Shown here in pieces: positions 44,402 through 51,928 of a stretch of DNA of 64,000 bases. Each line of letters starts with the position of its first letter. Within the stretch, counting starts at the first letter, position 1. The notes under the pieces were generated by a model that saw nothing but the letters and a program-made list of their open reading frames with translations, was not told where the DNA came from and made no database searches. The translations under genes were made by a program, and so were the position numbers. The stretch comes from Humitalea rosea. GTDB lineage: Bacteria; Pseudomonadota; Alphaproteobacteria; Acetobacterales; Acetobacteraceae. The DNA lies in assembly GCF_003253705.1 (NCBI RefSeq), contig NZ_QKYU01000009.1, positions 1 to 64,000 of the forward strand, in the 5' to 3' direction.

Positions 44402-45100
44402 TCAGCGGGCGGCGGGGTCGTCTTCGACCAGAACCACATGCAGTCGGCGCGGGCCATGGGCACCCAATTCGAGGGTCTGCTCAATATCCGCGCTTCGACT
44501 CGGACCGGTCACGAACATGAGGTTGCGCGGCATGAAGCCGCCCGTCTCCGCATCCTGCCGCTCCGCCCGCAGCAGATCCCAGGCTTCCTCATAGGCGCCG
44601 ACGATGCGCGAGGCGCGGAGCACCACGATCTCGCTCTCCGGCAGCAGGTTCAACGTGGTCGGGCGGGTGGGGTCGGAGGGGAAGAGCAGCGTGCCGGTCT
44701 CCGCCACCGCCGCCCAGCCGTGCTGGACCGAGACGGTGTCGCTGCCCTCACCCCGACGCGCCTCGAAGGTCAGCATGGGGCGATCGGACCAGGGCAGGGC
44801 CAGCAGGTCGGGGTGCGGCGCCATGACGAAACGCGGCGGCAGGTTCTGCCCTGCCAGCCAATCGGCAACGGCACCAGGCACGGCTTCGGGACCGTCCACC
44901 CGGGCCACGGTGCCGAATTCCTTCTCCACGTTGCGGATGAACAGGGCGATCTGATCCGGGCGCGGGATGCGGGAGCGGGCCGGGATCAGATGGCGCGGAT
45001 GCGTCGCGAGGCGCCCCTCCAGCATCGCCGCCTGATCGGCCGGCAAGGGGCCCCGGCGCAGGCCGCGCCGGATCGCGCCCAGTATCGCGTCCTTGCTCAT
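44402..45100 (-). CDS. lutC: lactate utilization protein C (LUD domain)
   Basis: 232-residue LUD-domain protein. HGWAAVAETGTLLFPSDP (near residue 127) and RTIV-like RIVGAYEEAWDLLRAER, then the C-terminal FVTGPSRSADIEQTLELGAHGPRRLH, which is diagnostic of the family. It works with LutA and LutB in L-lactate oxidation. The start overlaps the 57-codon gene upstream. No lutA is found in the window. Confidence 0.9.
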   Translation of the reverse strand: MSKDAILGAIRRGLRRGPLPADQAAMLEGRLATHPRHLIPARSRIPRPDQIALFIRNVEKEFGTVARVDGPEAVPGAVADWLAGQNLPPRFVMAPHPDLLALPWSDRPMLTFEARRGEGSDTVSVQHGWAAVAETGTLLFPSDPTRPTTLNLLPESEIVVLRASRIVGAYEEAWDLLRAERQDAETGGFMPRNLMFVTGPSRSADIEQTLELGAHGPRRLHVVLVEDDPAAR

Positions 45101-45270
45101 GCCCCGGCCATGGCGCGCTCGATCACCGCCAACGCCCGTTCGATCCGGGCGACATCCTCGGCCATGCGTTCCTCGGGGGTGGCGATATGCACGCCGGACA
45201 TCAGCATCTTCAACGTGCTGGCCGGAACGAAGGACGGTGCGCCGTCATCGTCGCTGATGCTGCGGGTCAT
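45097..45270 (-). CDS. small protein encoded between lutB and lutC
   Basis: 57-residue, acidic-and-helical protein. The frame starts at 45270 with ATG overlapping the lutB stop by 4 bases (ATGA), and its own stop overlaps the lutC start by 4 bases. Residues 15-40 (FVPASTLKMLMSGVHIATPE) precede a helical ERMAEDVARIERALAVIER tail. The tight overlap on both sides argues that it is a real, translated gene. I do not recognise a family. It is shorter than the usual annotation cutoff, so it is easy to miss. Confidence 0.68.
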   Translation of the reverse strand: MTRSISDDDGAPSFVPASTLKMLMSGVHIATPEERMAEDVARIERALAVIERAMAGA

Positions 45271-46694
45271 GGCCGCTTCCCTCTTTGCGTGGCGGCGTAG
45301 CGCGCCATGAAGGTGCCGCCCTCCGGCACCGGCAGGTCGCGGCCCTCGGTCCAGCCGCCGGCCATGGGCAGGCTGCGGAAGGCGCCCTTCTTCCGGCCCA
45401 GAAGGCCGAGCGCTGCGATCATCGCCCGCGTTGCCAGGCGATAGGCCGCGGGCCGCTTCGCGAACCACGACCAGACCTTGAGGCCACCCCGGACGGAGGC
45501 GGGAGACAGATGCCGCTCGAACTCCCGCTCCCGCCAATGCCGCATCATCTTCGGCAGCGGGATTTTTACGGGGCAGACGCTTTCGCATTTGCCGCAGAAG
45601 GTGCTGGCGTTCGGCAGGTGCCCTGCCTTCTCCACCCCGATCAGGGTCGGGGTCAGCACGCTGCCCATGGGGCCGGGGTAGACCCAGCCATAGGCATGGC
45701 CGCCGGTCGCGCCATAGACCGGGCAATGGTTCATGCAGGCGGCGCAGCGGATGCAGCGCAGCATCTCCTGGAAGTCGGTGCCCATCATGTTGGAGCGGCC
45801 GTTGTCGATCAGCACCACATGGTACTGCTCCGGCCCGTCCAGATCCGCCGCGCGCCGGGCCCCCGTGCTGAAGGTGGTATAGACCGAGAAATCCTGCCCG
45901 GTGGCGGAGCGCGCGAGCAGTCGCAGCAGGCTGGTCGCATCCTCCAGGGTGGGCACCACCTTCTCGATGCTCGCCAGCGCGATGTGGATGCGCGGCAGGG
46001 TCTGGGTCAGGTCACCATTGCCCTCATTGGTGACGATGACCGAGGAGCCGGTCTCGGCGATGAGGAAATTCGCCCCGGTGATCCCCACATCCGCCGCCAG
46101 GAATTTTTCGCGCAGCCGCGTCCGGGCCTCGGCCAGGATGTCGCGCCGGTCACCAAAGACGCGGTCGGCGGGCAGGTCGGTGTGGACCGCCCGGAAGGTC
46201 TTCTCCCAATCCTCCAGGTTCAGATGGAAGGCGGGCGCGATGATGTGGGAGGGGCCCTCGTCGCGGATCTGCAGGATGTATTCGCCAAGGTCGGTCTCGA
46301 CCGGCGTGATGCCGTGTTTCGCCAGATGCTCGTTGATCCCGAGTTCCTCGGAGATCATCGACTTGCCCTTGGTCACGGTGCGTGCACCGACGCTGCGGCA
46401 GATCTCCAGCACCTTGGCCCGGGCCTCATCGGCGGTGCTGCACCAATGCACATGGCCGCCGGCGCGCTCGACGTTCGCGGCATAGGTCTCAAGATACCAG
46501 TCGAGGTTCGCCAGCGTGTGGTTCTTGATGTCCCGCCCGATGTCACGGAGCTGCTCGAACTCCGGCAGATTGGCCACGGCGCGGGCGCGGTTGCCGGTGA
46601 ACATCGGCCGCGCGTGCTTCAGCGCCTTCTGCAGCCCTGCGTCGTTCAGCGCCCGATGCGCGTTCTTCTTGAAGGCCGGGGAGGTGATGTGCAT
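45267..46694 (-). CDS. lutB: lactate utilization iron-sulfur protein B
   Basis: 475-residue protein with an N-terminal LUD-type domain and a C-terminal ferredoxin domain. Fe-S ligands are seen in CIRCAACMNHCPVYGATGG (near residue 310-325) and CGKCESVCPVKIPLP (near 365). The N-terminal core shows GARTVTKGKSMISEELGIN and GANFLIAETGSSVIVTNEGN. With LutA and LutC it oxidises L-lactate to pyruvate; here LutA is not adjacent. It is the first gene of the lutB-smORF-lutC run. Confidence 0.93.
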   Translation of the reverse strand: MHITSPAFKKNAHRALNDAGLQKALKHARPMFTGNRARAVANLPEFEQLRDIGRDIKNHTLANLDWYLETYAANVERAGGHVHWCSTADEARAKVLEICRSVGARTVTKGKSMISEELGINEHLAKHGITPVETDLGEYILQIRDEGPSHIIAPAFHLNLEDWEKTFRAVHTDLPADRVFGDRRDILAEARTRLREKFLAADVGITGANFLIAETGSSVIVTNEGNGDLTQTLPRIHIALASIEKVVPTLEDATSLLRLLARSATGQDFSVYTTFSTGARRAADLDGPEQYHVVLIDNGRSNMMGTDFQEMLRCIRCAACMNHCPVYGATGGHAYGWVYPGPMGSVLTPTLIGVEKAGHLPNASTFCGKCESVCPVKIPLPKMMRHWREREFERHLSPASVRGGLKVWSWFAKRPAAYRLATRAMIAALGLLGRKKGAFRSLPMAGGWTEGRDLPVPEGGTFMARYAATQRGKRP

Positions 46695-46711
46695 GGGATC
46701 GACGTTCCTCT

Positions 46712-46731
46712 CCCCGGCACGATAGCCGGGG
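46712..46731 (-). terminator. hairpin between deacetylase gene end and lutB start
   Basis: CCCCGGC and GCCGGGG pair perfectly over 7 bases around ACGATA. It lies 24 bases beyond the end of the deacetylase gene on the minus strand and 17 bases upstream of the lutB start, so it probably ends the deacetylase transcript. No T run is evident. Confidence 0.5.
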
Positions 46732-46755
46732 TGGCGTGCCTGGTCACGGGGGCGG

Positions 46756-47901
46756 CTATTGCCGCGGCACCGCGTCTCCCCGCCGGATCAACGCGCTGAC
46801 GGGTGCCAGCACGATGCCGCGCTGCTCCAGCCCCGCTGCCCAGGAGGCGACCCGTTCCACCAGCACCGGCGCCGGGTCCGAGGCCAGCCCGAGAGCCGAG
46901 CCACGCTCCCGCGCAATCCGTTCCAGCTCACCCAGGCGGCGTTCGATCTCGCCCCCGGTCGCCAGATCATCCACGACGATATCGATCCCTCGGCCAAAGG
47001 CCCGCGACGGCGTGCCCGCCCCCGGTCGCGGATCGATATAGAGCAGCCCCCGTGCCTGCAGGCTCGCCTGCAACCCGCCGATCAACTCGGGGATGGCGGC
47101 GAAGCGTTCGCCGCGCATCGGCCCCAGCGCCCCGATGGCGCCAACCTGGCCCTGGATGCGGGAGAGCGCCCATTCCAGCCGGTCGGTGTTCTCGGCGGGC
47201 GCATTGCCGGTCAGCAGCGCGCGGTCGCCGGGATCGTTCAGCGGCCAGCCCGTGGGTTCCAGCGGCAAAGCGGTCAGGGTTTCCATGCCGCGTGCGCGGG
47301 CCCGCTCCAGCAACGGAGCCGGACGAGGCGCATAGGGCGAGAAGGCCAGCGCCGCCGCCCCCGGCAAACGCCGGATCGCATCGGCGGAGAGCCCGGCGTT
47401 CAGGCCGATATTGCCAATGACCAACCCGATGCGGGGCCGCTGGTCGGCACGGTCGAAGGCGCGGGCATAGGCGCGAATGGAGGTCCGCCCATCCTCGCCC
47501 ACCTTGGGCAGCTGCCCGTGGCGGGTGGATTCGAGCAAAGCGGGCTCGGGCGGCGGAATCGGCCGCTCGGGGCTGGCGGCCGGCGTCGCGGGAACGGGCA
47601 GGGGCGGCGGGGCGGGTGCCTGCGGAACCGGAAGGGCTGGCTCGGCCGGCGGCACGATGACGGGCGCAGATGCCGGCAGGGGCGTGGGCTCGGCCGCAGG
47701 CTCAAGGGTCGCGGCCGGTGCTTCCGGCGGCGGGGCGGCGGTTGGTTCGGCCGGCCGCGGCGCGGCTGCGTCCGGCTCAGGCGGGGCGGGCGCCACCGCC
47801 GCCGTTGGCAGCGGGCCCTGCCGATGCAGCCCGACTCCGCCGGCGACCAGCCCGGCCAGCACCACTACCCAGAAGGTGCCGAGACCCCGCCAGCCGCGCA
47901 A
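46756..47901 (-). CDS. divergent polysaccharide deacetylase family protein
   Basis: About 381 residues: a membrane anchor (FWVVVLAGLVAGGVGLH), a Pro/Ala-rich linker, then a YibQ-type deacetylase domain with GLSADAIRRLPGAAALAFSPYA, LTALPLEPTGWPLNDPGD and the late GLLYIDPRPG. The usual metal-site IDD is replaced by IGN, so catalysis is doubtful. No ATG or GTG fits; a TTG at 47901 just after the ctpA stop with AAGGA upstream is the best start, and this is uncertain. It is the last gene of the EnvC/CtpA run. Confidence 0.75.
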   Translation of the reverse strand: MRGWRGLGTFWVVVLAGLVAGGVGLHRQGPLPTAAVAPAPPEPDAAAPRPAEPTAAPPPEAPAATLEPAAEPTPLPASAPVIVPPAEPALPVPQAPAPPPLPVPATPAASPERPIPPPEPALLESTRHGQLPKVGEDGRTSIRAYARAFDRADQRPRIGLVIGNIGLNAGLSADAIRRLPGAAALAFSPYAPRPAPLLERARARGMETLTALPLEPTGWPLNDPGDRALLTGNAPAENTDRLEWALSRIQGQVGAIGALGPMRGERFAAIPELIGGLQASLQARGLLYIDPRPGAGTPSRAFGRGIDIVVDDLATGGEIERRLGELERIARERGSALGLASDPAPVLVERVASWAAGLEQRGIVLAPVSALIRRGDAVPRQ

Positions 47902-47917
47902 CAGGGTCAGCGATCCT

Positions 47918-49363
47918 TCAACGGGCGGCGCGGCGCTGCGGCTGGGCCGAGGCCCAGGCCCGCAGCAGCCCGGCCGCCTGCTGCAACTGGTGATCCGTCT
48001 CAGGCTTGGCCGGATCGAAGGCGGCAGCACCCTCGGCCGGCAGGCGCTGCACGCGCTCGACCACCCCCGCGGGCAGGTTCAGCGGCGGCAGCGGCGGCGC
48101 GGGCTGGGCCGCGGCGCCGTCGTTCTGGAGCGAGCGGCGCAGATCGGCTTCCCGATCCCGCTGCGGCGCCGGGCGCTCGGCATCCGGGCGCGTGGCCAGG
48201 ACCTCGATATCCGGCTCGATCCCGGTCGCCTGGATGCTGCGGCCCGACGGCGTGTAGTAGCGCGCGGTGGTCAGGCGGATGGCGCCCTGGCCCGGCAGCG
48301 GCATCACGGTCTGCACACTGCCCTTGCCGAAGGACTTCACGCCCATCACCACGGCACGGCGGTGGTCCTGCAAGGCGCCCGCGACGATCTCGGACGCGCT
48401 GGCGCTGCCGGAATTGACCAGCACCACGATCGGCAGCCCCTGGGCGATGTCACCAGCCCGTGCGTTCCAGCGCTGGGCATCCTCCGGCCGGCGGGCGCGG
48501 GTGGAGACGATCTCGCCCTGCTCCAGGAAGTCGTCGGAGACCTGGACCGCCTGGTCCAGCAGCCCGCCCGGATTGTTCCGGAGATCGAGCACCAGCCCGC
48601 GCAGATTGCCGCCGGCCTGGCTGCGCAGCGCCGTCATGGCGCGGCGCAACGCGCTTTCGGTCTGCTCGTTGAAGGAAGCGAGGCGGATATAGGCGATGTC
48701 AGTGCCTTCGAGATGGTAGCGCACGACCTGCGGCCGGATGACATCACGGGTCAGGCTGAGCTCGATCGGCGCCGCCGTGCCCTCCCGCCGGATGGTCAGG
48801 CGCAGCGAGCTGCCGCGCTCACCGCGCATCTGCTCCACCGCTTCCTGCAAGGTCAGGCCCTGGACGGAGGCGCCGTTCAGATGGGTGATCAGATCCCCCG
48901 GCTTGACCCCGGCGCGCGCGGCGGGGGTGTCGTCGATCGGGCTGATGACCTTCACATAGCCGTTTTCCTGGGTCACCTCGATGCCGAGGCCGCCAAACTC
49001 GCCGCGGGTCTGCACCTGCATGTCGCGGAAGGAACGCGGGTTCATGTAGGAGGAATGCGGATCCAGCCCGGCCAGCATGCCGCTGATCGCGCTCTCGATC
49101 ACGTCGCGGTCATTGACCGGCTCCACATACTCGGCGCGGACCCGCTCGAAGACGTCGCCGAACAAATTGAGCAGGCGATAGGTCTCGGCGCGGGACGCAT
49201 CCTGCGCCCAGGCCGCGACCAGGGGCCCGATCACCAGACCGGCCGAGAAGGCGGCCACAAACCCGGCCCCGCGCAAGGCGCGCCCACGCTTGGGCGCCGG
49301 GGAAGCTTCGGTGCCCTGGCTGGTCACCGGCTTGGCCGTGTCCACATTCTGCTGCTCCGCCAC
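47918..49363 (-). CDS. ctpA: C-terminal processing protease CtpA (S41 family)
   Basis: 481-residue periplasmic protease: a membrane anchor near residue 35-50, a PDZ domain (FGGLGIEVTQENGYVKVISP, then AARAGVKPGDLITHLNG), and the peptidase core with VNSGSASASEIVAGAL (catalytic Ser near 320) and VMGVKSFGKGSVQT (catalytic Lys near 346). YYTPSGRSIQATGIEPD is the family's end-of-domain block. It trims periplasmic proteins and often works with cell-wall hydrolase regulators, fitting the EnvC-like gene just upstream. Confidence 0.94.
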   Translation of the reverse strand: MAEQQNVDTAKPVTSQGTEASPAPKRGRALRGAGFVAAFSAGLVIGPLVAAWAQDASRAETYRLLNLFGDVFERVRAEYVEPVNDRDVIESAISGMLAGLDPHSSYMNPRSFRDMQVQTRGEFGGLGIEVTQENGYVKVISPIDDTPAARAGVKPGDLITHLNGASVQGLTLQEAVEQMRGERGSSLRLTIRREGTAAPIELSLTRDVIRPQVVRYHLEGTDIAYIRLASFNEQTESALRRAMTALRSQAGGNLRGLVLDLRNNPGGLLDQAVQVSDDFLEQGEIVSTRARRPEDAQRWNARAGDIAQGLPIVVLVNSGSASASEIVAGALQDHRRAVVMGVKSFGKGSVQTVMPLPGQGAIRLTTARYYTPSGRSIQATGIEPDIEVLATRPDAERPAPQRDREADLRRSLQNDGAAAQPAPPLPPLNLPAGVVERVQRLPAEGAAAFDPAKPETDHQLQQAAGLLRAWASAQPQRRAAR

Positions 49364-49528
49364 GCCACGCTCCTTCAGCCACGCTTTCGGCGCGACCCGT
49401 TGTCCAACCTCAATATCATACCCCCCGTATCACAGGGGAGTGTCGCGGGCTGCAACGACCGGATCACGATACCGCCCGTTTACAATCCCACCGGTTGCCG
49501 AAGCCTTGCCGGCCGCAACCGGGCCGCG

Positions 49529-50809
49529 TCATCCGCCGCGGGCAAACCAGGTGGCCGGATCCACCGGCTCGCCATTCCGCCGCAGCTCCACATACAGCGT
49601 CGGGCCTGCGCCCTGCTCCGCCCGCCCCAGCACGCCGACCGGTTCCCCGGCCAACAGCCGCTTGCCCGGCTCGGCATCCAGCCGGTCGAGTCCCGCCAGG
49701 ACGAAATGGTATCCGCGCCCGCAGTCAACAATCAACAACAGCCCATAAGACCGAAACGGCGCGGCGAAGGCCGTCCGCCCGGCACAGGGGCTGACCACGC
49801 GGGCTCCCGGGCTGGCCGCCAAGGTCAGCCCGCGCGACGCCCCGCCCGGCGCGGCATCGCCAAAGCCCCGCAGCAGCCGGCCCGCGACCGGCAAGGGGTG
49901 GCTCGAGGACCCGCGCGGCGCCGGCTCGCCACGGGCAATGGCGCTGGCGGCGGGGGCCGGCGGGGCCTCCGGCTGGCGTGCGGCGCGGCGGGCCTCGGCG
50001 CGCGCATGGGCACGGGCCTCCGCCGCCTCGCGCGCCGCCGCCTCGCGCTCGGCATGGGCGCGGCGATTGGCCTCGGCCTGGCGTGCCCGGGCTTCCGCCT
50101 GCTCCTGCTCCAGCCGGGCGATGGCCTCACGCAGGTCGGTGGCATGAGCCGCGGCCTCGGTCGCGCGGCGGGCGGCGGCTTCCTCGGCGGCCTCGGCCTC
50201 GGTGCGGTTGGCGCGCGCCTCGGCCAAAGCGGCATCGACGGTGGCGGCTGCGGCGCGCGCGGCCGTGCGCGCTTTGGCGAGGGCTTCCGCGGCGCCCAGC
50301 GCCTCCCGCGCCTCTCGCGCCGCGGCCGCATCGGCGGCGCGGGCGGCGGCGGCGGCGGCCTGGGCCTCCCGCGTCAGGGCGCGGAGGGCGATCAGCCCGC
50401 GCAGGGTCTCATCGGGGGCCGAGGGGGCCGCGAGCAACGATGCCTCCGGCAGCAGGGCCAGCCGTCGCAGCATCGGCAAGAGCGGGGTCAGCACCGCCTC
50501 CCGCGCACGGGCTTCCCTCACGGCGTCCTGGGCGGCGCGGGCGGCCTCCTCGGCCAGGGACTGGGCCGCCTGCTCCTCGCTCTCGGCGGCCTGGGCGGCT
50601 GCCGCCGCCGCGACGCGGGCCTCGGCCAGGCGCCGTTCGCGCGCAGCCGCGGCCTCCGCCTCGGCGGCCGCCTGGGCGGCCTCGCGCGCCCGTGCCGCCT
50701 CGGTGCGTTCGGCACCGCGCAGCCGCGCGGCGCTGGGCGCCTGGGCGGGCACAGGCCCCGCCGCAAGCAGCCCCACCATCAGCGCCAGAATGAAACCGAG
50801 CCCCCGCAT
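49529..50809 (-). CDS. EnvC-like coiled-coil protein with degenerate M23/LytM domain
   Basis: 426-residue protein: a signal peptide (LGFILALMVGLLAAGPVPAQA), a very long Ala/Arg/Glu-rich coiled coil (about residues 30-310), and a C-terminal LytM domain from about 315. The domain shows GDAAPGGASRGLTLAASPG, AAPFRSYGLLLIVDCGRG and LYVELRRNGEPVDPATWF. Catalytic zinc residues of active M23 peptidases are not conserved, as in EnvC, which activates amidases instead. It precedes ctpA by 165 bases and is probably part of the same cell-division gene set. Confidence 0.86.
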   Translation of the reverse strand: MRGLGFILALMVGLLAAGPVPAQAPSAARLRGAERTEAARAREAAQAAAEAEAAAARERRLAEARVAAAAAAQAAESEEQAAQSLAEEAARAAQDAVREARAREAVLTPLLPMLRRLALLPEASLLAAPSAPDETLRGLIALRALTREAQAAAAAARAADAAAAREAREALGAAEALAKARTAARAAAATVDAALAEARANRTEAEAAEEAAARRATEAAAHATDLREAIARLEQEQAEARARQAEANRRAHAEREAAAREAAEARAHARAEARRAARQPEAPPAPAASAIARGEPAPRGSSSHPLPVAGRLLRGFGDAAPGGASRGLTLAASPGARVVSPCAGRTAFAAPFRSYGLLLIVDCGRGYHFVLAGLDRLDAEPGKRLLAGEPVGVLGRAEQGAGPTLYVELRRNGEPVDPATWFARGG

Positions 50810-50904
50810 CCCGTCTCCGATACCATGCCGGCGCCGCCCTGTCCGGGCTGGACAGGCGCCGTGGCCGGGAGAGGATGCGCGCAGCACACGAACAGGAGGA
50901 CGCG

Positions 50905-51840
50905 ATGCGGATCATCTGCATGGGCTCGGGCGGATTGGGCGGTTTCTACGGCGCCCTGCTGGCCTCGGCCGGCTGCGAGGTCGGCTTTGTCGCGCGGGGC
51001 ACCCACCTCGGCGCCATGCGGGCGCAGGGGCTGACCATCGAGCGCGATGGCGGCCGGGAAAGCCTGCATTTGCCCAACCCCCGCGTGAGCGAGGACCCGG
51101 CCGACCTCGGTGCCGCAGATGTCGTGATCATGGGGGTGAAGCTCTGGGACACCCCCGGAGCCATCGAGGCCATCCGGCCGGTGATGCGGGAGGGCAGTTG
51201 CGTCCTCTCCTTGCAGAATGGCGTGACCAAGGATGATGCGCTGCGCGAGGCGTTTGGCGAGGACCACGTGCTCGGCGGTGTCGCCTATGTCGCGACCGCG
51301 ATCTCACGGCCCGGGGTGATCGCGCAGACCGGGCCGATGCAGCGCCTGCTGCTCGGCGCCCGCACCGCCCCCGGCCAGCAGATGGCAGCGCGGCTGTGCG
51401 AGGCCGCGACCGCCGCCGGGATCGACGCATCGCTGCCGCCCGACATCACGGTGGCGATCTGGCAGAAATTCGTCTTCCTGGTCGGGATGTCGTCGATGAC
51501 CGCGGCCTCCCGCAGCACGATCGGGCCGATCCGCCATACCCATGCGTCGCGCGCCTTCCTCGCGGAGCTTTTCGGCGAGACCGCGGCGGTGGGCCGGGCC
51601 CTCGGCGTCGCCTTGCCGGAACACGAGGCGGAGGCGGCGATGCAGCGGGCGGATGCGGTGTCGGCGGCGATGACGACCTCCATGCACCATGACCTGGAGG
51701 CCGGGCGGCGGCTGGAGCTGCCCTGGCTTGCCGGAACGGTGGCCGAGCTTGGCGCGAAGGCGGGCGTCCCCACGCCCTGCGCCCGCGCCATCGTCGCCGT
51801 GCTCGCACCGCATGTGGAGGGCCGCCGCGCCCCGGGCTGA
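50905..51840 (+). CDS. 2-dehydropantoate 2-reductase family protein
   Basis: 311-residue NADPH-dependent reductase of the ApbA/PanE family. It begins MRIICMGSGGLGGFYGALLA (dinucleotide motif), has the conserved VIMGVKLWDTPGAIEAI Lys segment (near residue 82), SLQNGVTKDD, and IWQKFVFLVGMSSMTAASRS (near residue 190). CAGGAGGA lies six bases before the ATG. It may make pantoate for coenzyme A or act on another 2-keto acid; there are several such paralogues in these genomes, so no symbol is given. Confidence 0.86.
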   Translation: MRIICMGSGGLGGFYGALLASAGCEVGFVARGTHLGAMRAQGLTIERDGGRESLHLPNPRVSEDPADLGAADVVIMGVKLWDTPGAIEAIRPVMREGSCVLSLQNGVTKDDALREAFGEDHVLGGVAYVATAISRPGVIAQTGPMQRLLLGARTAPGQQMAARLCEAATAAGIDASLPPDITVAIWQKFVFLVGMSSMTAASRSTIGPIRHTHASRAFLAELFGETAAVGRALGVALPEHEAEAAMQRADAVSAAMTTSMHHDLEAGRRLELPWLAGTVAELGAKAGVPTPCARAIVAVLAPHVEGRRAPG

Positions 51841-51928
51841 TCGCGAGATGCCTTGTGGCGCCGCCGTATTAATGGCGCAATGATTGGCAAGATTTACGCT
51901 GGACGCGCGTCTTTGGGGGCTTTTCGGC

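Noticed and set aside
47477..51034. 1185-codon plus-strand frame across the CtpA and EnvC-like genes
   Set aside because: The longest frame in the window, but it is Gly/Arg-rich, crosses three opposite-strand genes with clear motifs and has no domain of its own.
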